DNA of 64,000 nucleotides from Palaemon carinicauda (lineage: Eukaryota > Arthropoda > Malacostraca > Decapoda > Palaemonidae), in the NCBI RefSeq assembly GCF_036898095.1, contig NC_090751.1, positions 46,318,034 to 46,382,033 on the forward strand, written 5' to 3'. A model generated the notes under the pieces. It searched no databases. It was not told the origin of the DNA and was given only the letters and a program-made list of their open reading frames with translations. Every line of letters begins with the position of its first letter. The stretch's first letter is position 1. This document shows, one piece after another, positions 33,676-44,377 of the stretch. The translations under genes and the position numbers were made by a program.

Positions 33676-33769
33676 TATATAATCACCGGGTAAGTATATT
33701 CAAAAATTTATTTTATTAATAAAAATAACATTTTTCAATATTAAACTTAGCCGGTGATTATATAAGCTG
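33676..33769. repeat. ICR of copy B
   Basis: Left-end complement and right-end complement joined at 33729/33730 (AAAAATAAC|ATTTTTCAAT). Confidence 0.95.
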
Positions 33770-34172
33770 ATTCACACCCAGGGGGGTGGGTAGAGACCAG
33801 CATTACTTGTTTACATTATAATGAGCTAAGTATTTTGTATTTCATTTTAGCAGTTATTCAAAATAACAAACATAAATTAATAAGTACCTGGTAAGGAAGT
33901 CGACTTGAACAATTACTCTGCCTTTTTAAGTACGTCTTCCTTACTGAGCCTCGCGATCCTCTTAGGATGCTGAGCGACTCCTAGGAGCAGAAGTATCAAG
34001 GGTTGCCACCCATACTAAAGGACCTCATCAAAACCTCTAATCTAGGCGCTTCTCAAGAAAAGAATTTGACCACCCGCCAAATCAAGTAGGATGCGAAAGG
34101 CTTCTTAGCCTTCCGGACAACCCAAAAACAATAATAAAACATTTCAAGAGAAAGATTAAAAAGGTTATGGAA

Positions 34173-36285
34173 TTAGGGAATTGTAGTGGTTGAGCCTTCA
34201 CCCACTACTGCACTCGTTGCTACGAATGGTCCCAGAGTGTAGCAGTTCTCGTAAAGAGACTGGACATTCTTAAGATAAAAAGACGCGAACACTGACTTGC
34301 TTTTCCAATAGGTTGCGTCGATTATACTTTGCAGAGATCTATTTTGTTTAAAGGCCACGGAAGTTGCGACAGCTCTAACTTCGTGTGTCCTTACCTTCAG
34401 CAAAGCTTGGTCTTCCTCATTCAGATGGGAATGAGCTTCTCGTATTAACAGTCTGATAAAATAGGATAAAGCATTCTTTGACATAGGCAAAGATGGTTTC
34501 TTAACTGAACACCATAAAGCTTCAGACGGGCCTCGTAAAGGTTAAGTTCGTTTTAAATAGAACTTAAGAGCTCTTACAGGACATAAGACTCTTTCTAGTT
34601 CATTTCCAACCATACGATAAGTTTGGAATATCGAACGATATTGGCCAAGGCCGAGAAGGCAGCTCGTTTTTGGCTAGAAAACCAAGTTGTAGAACATGTA
34701 GCCGTTTCGGATGAGAATCCGATGTTCTTGCTGAAGGCATGAATCTCACTGACTCTTTTAGCTGTGGTTAAGCATACCAGGATAAGAGTCTATAAGGTGA
34801 GATCTTTCAGGGAGGCTGATTGTAGCGGTTCGAACCTGTCTGACATAAGGAATCTTAGTACCACGTCTAAATTCCAACCAGGTGTAACCAAACGACGCTC
34901 CTTCGTGGTCTCAAAAGACTTAAGGAGGTCCTGTAGATCTTTATTGTTGGAAAGATCTAAGCCTCTGTGACGGAAGGCTGATGCCAACATGCTTCTGTAA
35001 CCCTTGATAGTGGGAGCTGAAAGAGATCGTTCTTTCCTCAGATATAAGAGGAAGTCAGCTATTTGAGTTACAGAGGTACTGGTCGAGGATACGGATACTG
35101 ACTTGCACCAGTTTCGGAAGATTTCCCACTTCGATTGGTAGACTCTAAGGGTGGATGTTCTCCTTGCTCTAGCAATCGCTCTGGCTGCCTCCTTCGAAAA
35201 GCCTCTAGCTCTCGAGAGTCTTTCGATAGTCTGAAGGCAGTCAGACGAAGAGCGTGGAGGCCTTGGTGTACCTTCTTTACGCGTGGCTGACGTAGAAGGT
35301 CCACCCTTAGGGGAAGTGTTCTGGGAACGTCTACTAGCCATCGAAGTACCTCGGTGAACCATTCTCTCGCGGGCCAGAGGGAAGCAACTAGCGTCAACCT
35401 TGTCCCTTCGTGAGAGGCGAACTTCTGCAGTACCTTGTTGACAATCTTGAACGGAGGGAATGCATATAGATCTAGATGTGACCAATCTAGTAGAAAGGCA
35501 TCTATATGAACTGCTGCTGGGTCCGGGATTGGTGAGCAAAATATTGGGAGCCTCTTGGTCATCGAGGTTGCGAAGAGATCTATGGTTGGCTGGCCCCAGG
35601 TGGCCCAAAGTCTCTTGCATACATCCTTGTGGAGGGTCCATTCTGTTGGAATTATTTGTCCCTTCCGACTGAGACACTCTGCCATGACATTCAAGTTGCC
35701 TTGGATGAACCTCGTTACTAGTGAAATGTCTAGACCTTTTGACCAGGTGAGGAGGTCCCTTGCGATCTCGTACAACGTCAGTGAGTAGGTCCCTCCTTGC
35801 TTGGAGATGTACGCCAGAGCCGTGGTGTTGTCCGAGTTCACCTCCACCACTTTGCCTTGAAGGAGAGACCTGAAGCTTTTCCAGGTCAGACGTACTGCCA
35901 GTAGCTCCTTGCAGTTGAAATGCATTGTCCTTTGACTCGAGTTCCATAATCCCGAGCATTCCCGACCGTCTAATGTCGCACCCCAGCCTACGTCCGATGC
36001 GTCCGAGAAGAGAACGTGGTTGGGAGTCTGAACAGTCAGGGGAAGACCCTCTCTAAGATTGATATAGTCCTTTCACCAAGTCAGACAAGACTTTATCTTT
36101 CCGGAAACCGGGATCGAGACCGCTTCTAGCGTCTTGTCCTTTTTCCAGTGAAAAGCTAGATGGTATAGAAGAGGACGGAGGTGTAGTCTTCCTAGTGACA
36201 CAAATTGATCCACGGATGACAGTGTCCCTACCAGACTCATCCACAGCCTGACTGAGCAGCGTTCCTTCTTCAGCATCTTCTGGAT
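34173..36285 (-). pseudogene. Pol remnant of copy B: RNase H, methyltransferase-like, YR
   Basis: Begins just after the shared deletion join near 36290. The RNase H first-Asp block (LFSDASDVGWGA) is present near 35985-36010, followed at 35925-35068 by an open stretch with NCKELLAVRLTW, EVNSDNTTALAYI, GNLNVMAECLSRKG (the fourth acidic position reads E in place of D) and DLFATSMTKRLP, YAFPPF. The YR core-binding part is open in another frame (34790-35959: TLRVYQSKWEIFRNWC, TIKGYRSMLASAFRH). The catalytic end (34173-34490) keeps HEVR, TYWKS and FASFYLKNV. Three frames are needed to read it, so it is inactive. Confidence 0.85.
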
Positions 36286-38600
36286 GGATAGCAGGGCTGG
36301 GGGCTGATCGTCTTGTTCAGCAACGTCCTCATCAGAGGGTTCCTCATCCGAAACTGATGAGGAAACGGCAACGGAGTGGGTAACGTCTGACTCGCTGAAT
36401 CCGGTCGCACTGGTGGATGCGTGACGGAGCCGGACGCAATATCATGGAACTGCTGCACAGTCTTTGAACTGTCAACAACCATGGGTGCGCGAGGAAGTAC
36501 AGCGTCAACCCGAAACTGTCTAGACCGTCTGGGTTGTGCAGTCAACACCCTACCGGGTTGCTGAGGTTGACGCACTGCGTCACAACAAGTCACCTCTGCT
36601 GGTTGTTGAACGTCCTGAACATCAACAACCACCTCCGAGCGTCGCTTAACGTCAACGTGCGACTGGCAACCCACACTGGGTCGCATCGGTGGAGGAACCA
36701 CCTCAACTGGCAGACGTGAGTAGGTTACCTCAGCGTCAACAGGGCGCACAACCGACCGGTTGGAAGGTTGTTGGCCAGAAGGAGGAACCACCTCAACTGG
36801 CAGACGCGAGTAGGTTACCTCAGCGTCAACAGGGCGCACAACCGACCGGTTGGAAGGTTGTTGGCCAGAAGGAGGAACCACCTCAACTGGCAGACGCGAG
36901 TAGGTTATCTCAGCGTCAACAGGGCGCACAACCGACCGGTTGGAAGGTTGTTGGCCAGAAGGTTCTTCTCTGCATTTAAGTCCTCTATCAAGGACGCAAG
37001 CTTGGACTGCATGGCTTGCAGCAAAGCCCATTTAGGGTCTACGGGAGCAGGTGTGGCAACAGACGGGGTTAGCGACTGAGGCGGAACCGTTTACCATCCC
37101 TGAAAGGCTTGTTATGTGTGACATAATAGTACAGCAAAACTTCAAAGGCTTGACAAAAGCTGAGAAGTTGACCTGTAAACAACTTGGAGCGTCTCCTGGC
37201 TAGGCGCCAGGGCGAGTCTACCAGAATTGAGAAGTCTATCTGGGCAGAGGCATGAACTCCCAAGCCGAGAACTTCTCTCGTGTCATATCAGACTCTCGCT
37301 CTATAAGCCAGTTTAAAAGAAGGGAAATCAAAGGCTGTATCCCTAAAAACTCCTCCTGGTGCAAAAACCAGTCGCCTAGCCAACGTAACGCTCTCTAGGA
37401 GAGCGAGAGAGCACTAGCTTAAAAACAACGGCTTCGAAGTAGCTAGGCCTAGTGTAAGTTCTGACGTTTAGGCGAACGAGGAGCAGCAGTTACAAGATCC
37501 GGACGAAGATCCTAAAAAAAAATCATCATGATTTAATTAAAGTCCATAGGAGGCTAAGCAGCTTAAGGCTCCTCTCCATCTGACAGAGTCCTCAAGGGAA
37601 TATCAGTAGGAGGGAGAACAGCAACTTCCTCATCTACAGGAACCTTGTCCGATAAAAGCTAGGTTACCTCAGTGAGTCTCTCACTGGAGCATTAGTAGCA
37701 GACCAGAAGGCAACGTCATGTAACTGCTTGACAGTCTGTGAACTGTCAACAACTGAACTGTCAACCACAACAGGTGCGTGAGGACGTACAGTGTTCACTC
37801 GAGACTGCTTTGACTGTCTAGACTGAGCAGTCAAAACAACTCTAGAATGCGGAGGTTGACGCACCGCGTCAAAACAAAACAACTTAGACTGTTGTTGTAC
37901 CTCGCGAACATCAACGGAAGGTTCCGTGCGTCGCTGAACGTCAACATACGGCTGGCAGGGTACACTGGAACGCATGGGTGGCGGGACTCTCTCAGCTGGA
38001 GTGCGGCAGAAGGTCGCCTCAGCGTCCACAGGACGCACAACCGTGGTTGGTTGTAGGCTAGAGGTTGGTGTCAACCTTCTCCGCACGAAAGTCCTGCATC
38101 AATGACGTTAACTGAGACTGCATGGTCTGCAGCAAAGACCACTTAGGGTCTACAAGAGCAGGTGCGGCAACAGACGGTGTGACTGCCTGATGCGGTACCG
38201 CTTTGCCTCTCTTAGGAGGTGAGCAGTCGTCGGAAGACTGCAGCGAGTCCGAACTGACCCAGTGGCTACAACTGGGCCGTTGGACTTGCGCGGAAGGGAC
38301 CGACTTGCGCTTAATAAGCCGCGAGACCTTGGTCCATGGTTTCTTACGAGAAACCTCTTCCGCAGACGAGAAATAAATGGGCTCTCTCGTCTTTGTGTGG
38401 GTGGGGCGATCTTGGGTAGATACGCCCGAAACCACGGAGGGAAAAACGTCTGTTCGTTGATCAAGGCCTCTCGAACCCATAAGTCGTTCGACATTACTTC
38501 TCCCCTGGGCTTGGGAGCTTGCAAGAGGTCCCGGACTAGGTGAACGACAGGCACGAACAGACGAACCCTCGGACGCAACACTGTAACACTTTGCGCATAT
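36286..38600 (-). pseudogene. Chimeric gag remnants of copy B
   Basis: The left block (36286-37080) is open as 253 codons (36270-37031) and matches the middle of C gag, with three 30-residue repeats. A segment at 37110-37540 resembles C gag 51970-52320 (ACTCCCAAGCCGAGAACTTC is identical) but is non-coding now. The right block (37660-38600) carries ASEGSSVRACRSPSPGPLAS and DQRTDVFPSVVSGVSTQDRP. Its start reads MFQVEISKSFDFSEIS, unrelated to the Cys array start of C. Confidence 0.75.
36691..36960. repeat. 90-bp exact-period triplication in gag of copy B
   Basis: Three head-to-tail units begin at 36691, 36781 and 36871 with GGAGGAACCACCTCAACTGG; they differ at only two or three bases. Thirty codons per unit keeps the frame, giving SGQQPSNRSVVRPVDAEVTY three times. 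A and C have one copy. Confidence 0.95.
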
Positions 38601-39795
38601 CACTTTATCGATTTTCTGTTTTGCACTTATTTCACTGAAATCGAAACTTTTACTGATTTCTACCTGAAACACGCAATTCTACCCTTCATTAAAAGGTAGT
38701 AATTGCGAAATCAGTCGTATAATGCAGCTCATTAATACTAGCAAAAAACAGAAAACATATATAAAGATAAAAAATTCAGTGGCTGGGAAAGAGACTAAAC
38801 ACTAGTTCAAATAAACTACGTTTACAATCTCTCACCGCACATAGCCTGGGGACAAGAATAAAACCCTAGAAACGTTTTACCTTCCTCCCCGTACAGAGAC
38901 TAGGGACGAGAGTAACACGAGAACAACGTTACCCGCTTGAACGGAACGTTTTCTCTCCTCTCTCTCCCTCCGTCTCTATCTCTCTCTATCTTTCTCTCTT
39001 GATTTCGCACCTAAGAGAAGAGCCCAATTATATATCGTCAAAAAAACATGTTATTTGACTAAAGGAAAAAACTGAAAGGTTTTCCAAATAAAAAGTTCCT
39101 TTAATTTAGAATTTAAAACATTTAAGCTAAGAAAGAATGAACAAAACGTCAGAATCGATTTACTCTTACTGCAAAGTGAAACCGTGATACACTCTCTCTC
39201 TATCGTAACGATAGAGCGCATGTTGAACGTCCTGAACGTCAACAACTGCGTAGTCTAAAAAACTAAACGTTAGTTCATCTTTGACAACAGTACGAAGACT
39301 ATCAAAGAAATTCTTTCATAAAACATTAAATTTAAAAAGTTTTAAATTCTTTAAAGGCTAAATACGATATAACGGGCTCAACGTTGATTAACTTCGGTTC
39401 CAAGTTAGGACCGCCTACTATCAGGAAAGGTCGCATATAAACAAAACATAAAAATTTATTATTATATGTTTATAATAAATGGAAAGTTAATCGAAGAGGC
39501 CTAATAAAGGCGGAGAGATATAAAATATATAGATCTATAACGTGTAAGCAAAATTACTAAAAACCTAAACACACTTCCGTCTAAGGGAAGGGTCGGCCAT
39601 TTAAAAGTGAAAGAGAGTCCATACTCTCTTTGTCACCATAATTAAATTTATCCAAAACGAGTTCAAGTTTTGAGATGAAGATAAAACACCTGCATAGCGA
39701 AAGCTCAAAACTAGAAATGTGTACTTCACCAAAATATGTGAAAACCAATCCAGTAAGCAACAGCGAATTTAGTAGGTCTTGCCGGTGGCACGACA
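38601..39795 (-). other. Non-coding leader of copy B
   Basis: Close homologue of 21561-22719 in copy A, including the CT-rich tract at 38946-39000 and the TCTATCGTAACGATAGA hairpin near 39204. Differences are scattered indels, not a coding pattern. Confidence 0.65.
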
Positions 39796-39956
39796 GAGAG
39801 AAAATTGGTTCTGTGTTTACATTGAGTACTGAGTACCTGCTCGACAGATGGCGCTGTTGATGTACACCCCCTACCTGCATAGCGATCGCTGGCGTATTTT
39901 GAACGTAGAGTTTTTCTGTCGGGCAGCAGAGCTGCAGCTTATATAATCACCGGTTA
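39796..39956. repeat. Right ITR of copy B
   Basis: Complement of 33473-33632, followed by AAGTTTAATATTGAAAA and the flank TTGTATTTTTCC. Confidence 0.95.
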
Positions 39957-39983
39957 AGTTTAATATTGAAAATTGTATTTTTC

Positions 39984-40560
39984 CTAGCTATACAAACCTG
40001 AGTCATTTAAAGGCCATTCATGAATGGCACTGAGCATGCTCGTGGTAGGTGATGGCGATCTGTTCAGATTTTTAAAATCAGGAACGAAAGATATGGGGAC
40101 TAGATCCCAAGCAGAATGTGCTGGGGCCAAAGCCAAGAAATCACTTTCAGGTAGCGACTCATGTTCGCTATGCCACAAAGGCAACAAAACATCAACAAAA
40201 GTATCATTTATCAGAAAAGTATGAAAATCATGACCGTCGTCCTCGGTTACCGGAGTCACAGAGGACTTTAGTAAAGGAGGATCAAAGTGGGAGATATCAT
40301 GTACCATAGAAAGGGACTTATGCTTCTTGTTCTCCAGGGAAGAAAACGAGGAAGGGGATCTATCCTTTACAGCCCACTTCTGCGATGTGCAAGATACCTC
40401 TCTCACTCAAAAGGTGGCCACTCCCGGCAATACTCACATGGAGATTCGTATGAACACTGCTTACCACACCGGTTTGGGCAAGAGGGATGTGGATCAAACT
40501 CGATCCGACTCATGAAGGTTTCACGTGGGTGCCCTTCAAGGCAAAGGCAAGTCAGCTAGT
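39984..40560 (-). pseudogene. Gag N-terminal fragment of another DIRS (element I)
   Basis: On the minus strand, in a frame broken near 40400, I read CLEGHPRETFMSRIEFDPHP then SCPNRCGKQC and PCEYCREW. This lines up with family 2 gag (CPGLSGRPCGTFMS, DPHSLCPQC, CIECREW) but is clearly diverged. An open stretch of 140 codons (40406-39984) follows, acidic and Ser/Pro-rich, unrecognised. No pol follows; the sequence runs directly into a left-end-like motif (TTTTTCCTAGCTATACAAAC) and copy B. I infer a deleted copy of a further DIRS subfamily, into whose 5' region F inserted. Confidence 0.6.
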
Positions 40561-40654
40561 ACTTGAAGATCCATCCATAATTATCAAAACACTGTAAAAA
40601 TGACAAATTCGTAGGTAATTTGTATTTTTCCTAACTACTGTATACAAACCTTAG

Positions 40655-40815
40655 CTATTTAATATGGGTAATTACTTTCGGCGTAGCTGAAATCCCGAGC
40701 CATTAGAATTTTAACGAGGGTTTACTACCCCACCACTAGTTAAGGGGGGCTAGGGAGAGTAGCTTGCCACCCCCCCCCCCTCACACACACCTGTGCTGAG
40801 CTCACTTTGCTTAGA
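40655..40815. repeat. Left ITR of copy F
   Basis: Matches 47700-47800 in reverse over GGTAATTACTTTCGGCGTAG and CGAGCCATTAGAATTTTAAC. The pyrimidine/purine tract in the middle is shortened on the right side. Confidence 0.8.
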
Positions 40816-40855
40816 GGTAGGACTTCACGGGGGATAGGGCTGGCGGGCAAGTTTG

Positions 40856-40955
40856 ATTAAATAGCTAAGGTATGTATAGTTAGGAAAAATACAAATTACC
40901 TACGAATTTGTCATTTGTTCCGTAACTGGAATACAAACCACGCTATTTAATATGG
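40856..40955. repeat. ICR of copy F
   Basis: Complement of the left end joined at 40912/40913 to the complement of the right end. The right half (ATTTGTTCCGTAACTGGAAT..GCTATTTAATATGGGT) predicts an uninterrupted F right end ACCCATATTAAATAGCG, which is what remains on either side of C. Confidence 0.9.
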
Positions 40956-41439
40956 GTGACTCAACCCTTAGGAAGGGTGGTAAGTCCCGGCCAGTACTGG
41001 CTTTTGGCTTTGCCCGGGGACTCAGTATCTGAGTGTGTCAGCACTCAACAATAAGGAGTCCCTGCACCTCGCTAGCACCTTGCTATGGAAGGGCTGCGGC
41101 CTACTTAAGCTGTGTGTGAAGGTTTGAAGAGTGACTCGTCCTAGGAAGTTGATCTGAAGTCCTTTAGATGGAAACTTTAAGCTAGGACTCTCCTAATACC
41201 ACCTCGTCAGGGTATGGGGACGTGACAGTATTAGCTTAATACTAGGAACACAAGGAAACATGGTTTACCTGCAGTGGTTTGAGGTCAGCTGTGCAGAGAA
41301 CCCAGGATGCTACTTTCCCCAAGAGAGGGGAGGATGAAGAAAAGAATAAGGGCCAGACATACCTTTTCATTCATGCAGACTAAGACCGGGTAACAATGCC
41401 CTCAACCTTCTGCTCCTTGTCCATTAAGGAGCCTGAGGT

Positions 41440-42376
41440 TTAAACCAGCTGTTGTGCAGCCATCACAGGGCCAATAGAGAACGTATCGAGCCTCCTGTGG
41501 GTCACGTCTTCCAAGTAGTGGGCTGTGAAGGTCTTCTGACGCTTCCACACCCCTGCTTGTAGAACCTGCGTCACTGAGTTCTTTTTGAAGGCCAGGGACG
41601 TAGCTACGCCCTTGACATCATGTGCTCTAGGGCGACGTGAAGGAGGAGGGTCAGGATTCAGGGATAGATGGATTACCTTACAAATCCATGCCGAGATGGT
41701 ATTCTTGGTAACACTCCTCTTTGTCCTCCCAGTGCTCACAAACAATGCCTGCACTTGGGGACGAACTGCAGCCGTTCTTTTGAGATATAGCATCAGACTC
41801 CTTACTGGGCACAGTAGGAGATGGTCTGGGTCATCTATTACAGAACGAAGACTCGAAACCTGAAAAGAGTCGAACCGAGGGTCCGGCACTCCCGGATTCT
41901 TAGCAACAAACTCTCTGACGAATCTGAACGTTACCTCCCCCCATCCCCTTGAATGGGCGATGTCATACGAGAGACCATGAAGTTCACTGACTCGCTTGGC
42001 CGAGGCCAAAGCTAGTTAGGAACACTGTCTTCCAAGTTAGGTGGCGGTCTGAAGCCTGGCGTAATGGTTCGTAGGAAGGTCTCCTAAGAGACCTGAGAAC
42101 TCGAACCACGTTCCATGGAGGAGGTTTCACTTCCGACTGAGGGCAGGTAAGTTCATAACTTCGTATGAGTAGGGAAAGTTCCAGCGAAGAAGAAATGTCC
42201 ACTCCTTTGAGCCTGAAGGCTAGACTTAAGGCTGAGCGATAGCCTTTCACTGCCGAGACTGAAAGGCGTATTTCTTCTCGCAAATACACAAAAAACTCCG
42301 CTATTGCTAGAATACAGTAGTGGCATCGAGTGGAGAGATACCCCTTCCACGACACCAACCAAAGAAAACTCTCCAC
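41440..42376 (-). pseudogene. Tyrosine recombinase of copy F, frameshifted
   Basis: The core-binding part (42376-41984: EFFVYLREEIRLSVSAVKGY, then RSALSLAFRLKG) and the catalytic part (42009-41440) are in different frames. The first catalytic Arg is in SAKRVSELHG. The H-x-x-R box reads HDVKG, so the Arg is a Lys here, whereas E has HDVRG. VWKRQKTF and the nucleophile context FTAHYLEDV are kept. This enzyme normally integrates the circular DIRS DNA without a target duplication; this copy should be inactive both by frameshift and by the R-to-K change. Confidence 0.85.
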
Positions 42377-44340
42377 TTTGCCTGGTAGACCCCTGCGGAT
42401 GACCTTCGCAGGTGTCCAGACATCCTGTTCACAACCTGTTGCGAAAATCCTCTCTCTGCGAGAAGATGCTGGTTAGTCTCCAGGCGTGAAGTCGAAGCGA
42501 AGTTATGGCTTTGTGAAAGATGTTGGCGTGTAGTTGTTTGAGTAGCTCGTGTCGTGGAGGGAGTTCTCTCGGAAGTTCCGTTAGGAGTTGCAGAAGGTCT
42601 GGAAACCATTCCGCGTGATGCCATAGCGGAGCTATCAGGGTCATCGAAAGATTGACCGATATTCTGGTCTTGTTGAGTACCCTCCTCATCAGACAGAACG
42701 GGGGAAAGGCGTATACGTCGATGTTGTCCCACCGTTGTTGGAAGGCATCTTGCCACAGTGCCTTGGGATCTGGGACTGGGGAGCAGTACAGCGGGAGCTT
42801 GAAGTTCAGCGCTGTAGCGAACAGATCCACAGTCGGGGAACTCCACAAAGTCAGGACTTTGTTGGCTTCTAGATGATCCAAAGACCACTCGGTACTCACT
42901 ATCTGAGACGCTCTGCTCAGACTGTCGGCGAGCACATTCCTCTTGCCTGGAATGAAGCGAGCCGATAGTGGAATCGAGTGGACTTCGGTCCATCTCAGTA
43001 TCTCTACTGCGAGATGGGATAGCTGCTCTGAAAAGGTACCTCCCTGCTTGTTGATGTAAGCCACTACTGTGGTGTTGTCGCTCATCACCACCACAGAGTG
43101 ACCCGCCAGGTATTGTTGGAACTGTTGAAGGGCCAGGAATACGGCCTTCATTTCTAGCAGATTTATATGGAGGCACTTTTCTGATTCTGACCACAGGCCT
43201 GAGGTCCTGTGGTGCAGAACGTGGGTTCCCCACCCTTTCTTTGTGGCGTCCGAAAACAGCATCAAATCTGGGGGGAGGAAGAGAAGATCCACTCCCCTTC
43301 GTAGGTTCTCGTCTGTCACCCACCACTGTAGATCCGTCCGTTCCGCAGGACCCATAGGGATCACGACGTCCGGGGAATCGTGTCCTTGATTCCACCGGGA
43401 CTTGAGTCGCCACTGCAGAGATCTCATTCTGAGGCGACCGTTGGGAACTAGACGGGCCAGGGATGAGAGATGACCGAGGAGACATAACCACGATTGGGCT
43501 GGGAGTTCTACTCGTCTGAGGAAAGGACTCGCACCCCTCCTCAGCCTTGTTATACTGTCGTCTGATGGGAAGGCTTTGTGGAGATTGGTGTCTATGATCA
43601 TGCCTAGATATACCAGTCTTTGAGTAGGAAGCAGAGAAGACTTCTCGAGATTTACCATGATCCCCAGATCTTGGCAAAGTCCCAGAAGTTTGTCTCGGTG
43701 TCGAAGAAGGGTCGACTCCGAGTCTGCTAAGATCAGCCAGTCGTCCAGATAACGGAGGAGACGGATGCCGATCCTGTGTGCCCACGATGATATCAGGGTG
43801 AACACTGGTGAAAACCTGAGGTGCTGTGGAGAGACCGAAACACAGCACCTTGAACTGGTAGATCTTGTTGTCTAGGCTGAATCTTAAGTACTTCCTTGAA
43901 GACGGATGGACTGGGATCTGGAAGTACGCGTCCTTCAGATCCAGTGTATACATGAAGTCTTGTGGTCTCACTGCAAGTCTGACCGTGTCTGCCGTCTCCA
44001 TGCTGAACGGGGTCTGCTTGAAAAACCTGTTCAGAGCTGAGAGGTCGATGACTGGTCTCCAGCCTCCAGACGCCTTCTTTACAAGAAAGAGTCGACTGAA
44101 GAAGCCTGGGGATCCGTCGACGACCTCTTGGAGAGCGCCCTTCTTCAACATGGTCTCGACTTCTGCCCGAAGGGCTTACCCCCTTGCCGATCCCATAGCA
44201 AGGGAGATCTACAACACTGGATTCGCTGTCAGGGGAGGTTGAGATGTTATGAATGGGACGCGATATCCTTGACTGATTACGGAAATCGTCCAGTAATCGG
44301 CCCCGAGTTGCTGCCATCTGCTTGCGCAACTTTGTAGGCA
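42377..44340 (-). pseudogene. RT, RNase H and methyltransferase-like part of pol, copy F
   Basis: RT fingers in one frame (44151 leftwards: GWRPVIDLSALNRFF, LDLKDAYFQIPVH, VLCFGLSTAPQVF), then a frameshift near 43800. The next frame runs open from 43805 to 42429 (458 codons) and holds the RT active site RYLDDW, RNase H (LMLFSDATKKGWGTH, EMKAVFLAL, SDNTTVVAYI, LADSLSR, all four acidic residues), and the methyltransferase-like block (DLFATALNFKLPLYCSPVPD, YAFPPF, LIAPLWHHAEWF). A second frameshift leads into YR (SSAGVYQAKWRVFFGW). Only a few lesions separate it from an intact polyprotein. Confidence 0.9.
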
Positions 44341-44377
44341 TCCACCCACTCGTGGACATGCAGGGGGACTGCCAATC

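Larger units (their letters stand above)
33434..39972 (-). mobile_element. DIRS family 1 copy B, non-autonomous deletion derivative
   Basis: About 6.54 kb. Left end AT|GTTATTTTTATTAATAAAAT at 33434, right end TAATATTGAAAA at 39972. ITRs lie at 33473-33632 and 39796-39956, the ICR at 33676-33769. Organisation is as in copy A: non-coding leader, two gag blocks, then RNase H, methyltransferase-like and YR. The RT and the gag Cys array are missing. It differs from A by about 430 additional bases at 37110-37540 and by a 90-bp triplication at 36691-36960. Confidence 0.9.

Noticed and set aside
42307..44151. 614-codon ORF read as one protein in copy F
   Set aside because: Same situation as in E: the middle is the wrong frame for RNase H, which is open at 42429-43805.
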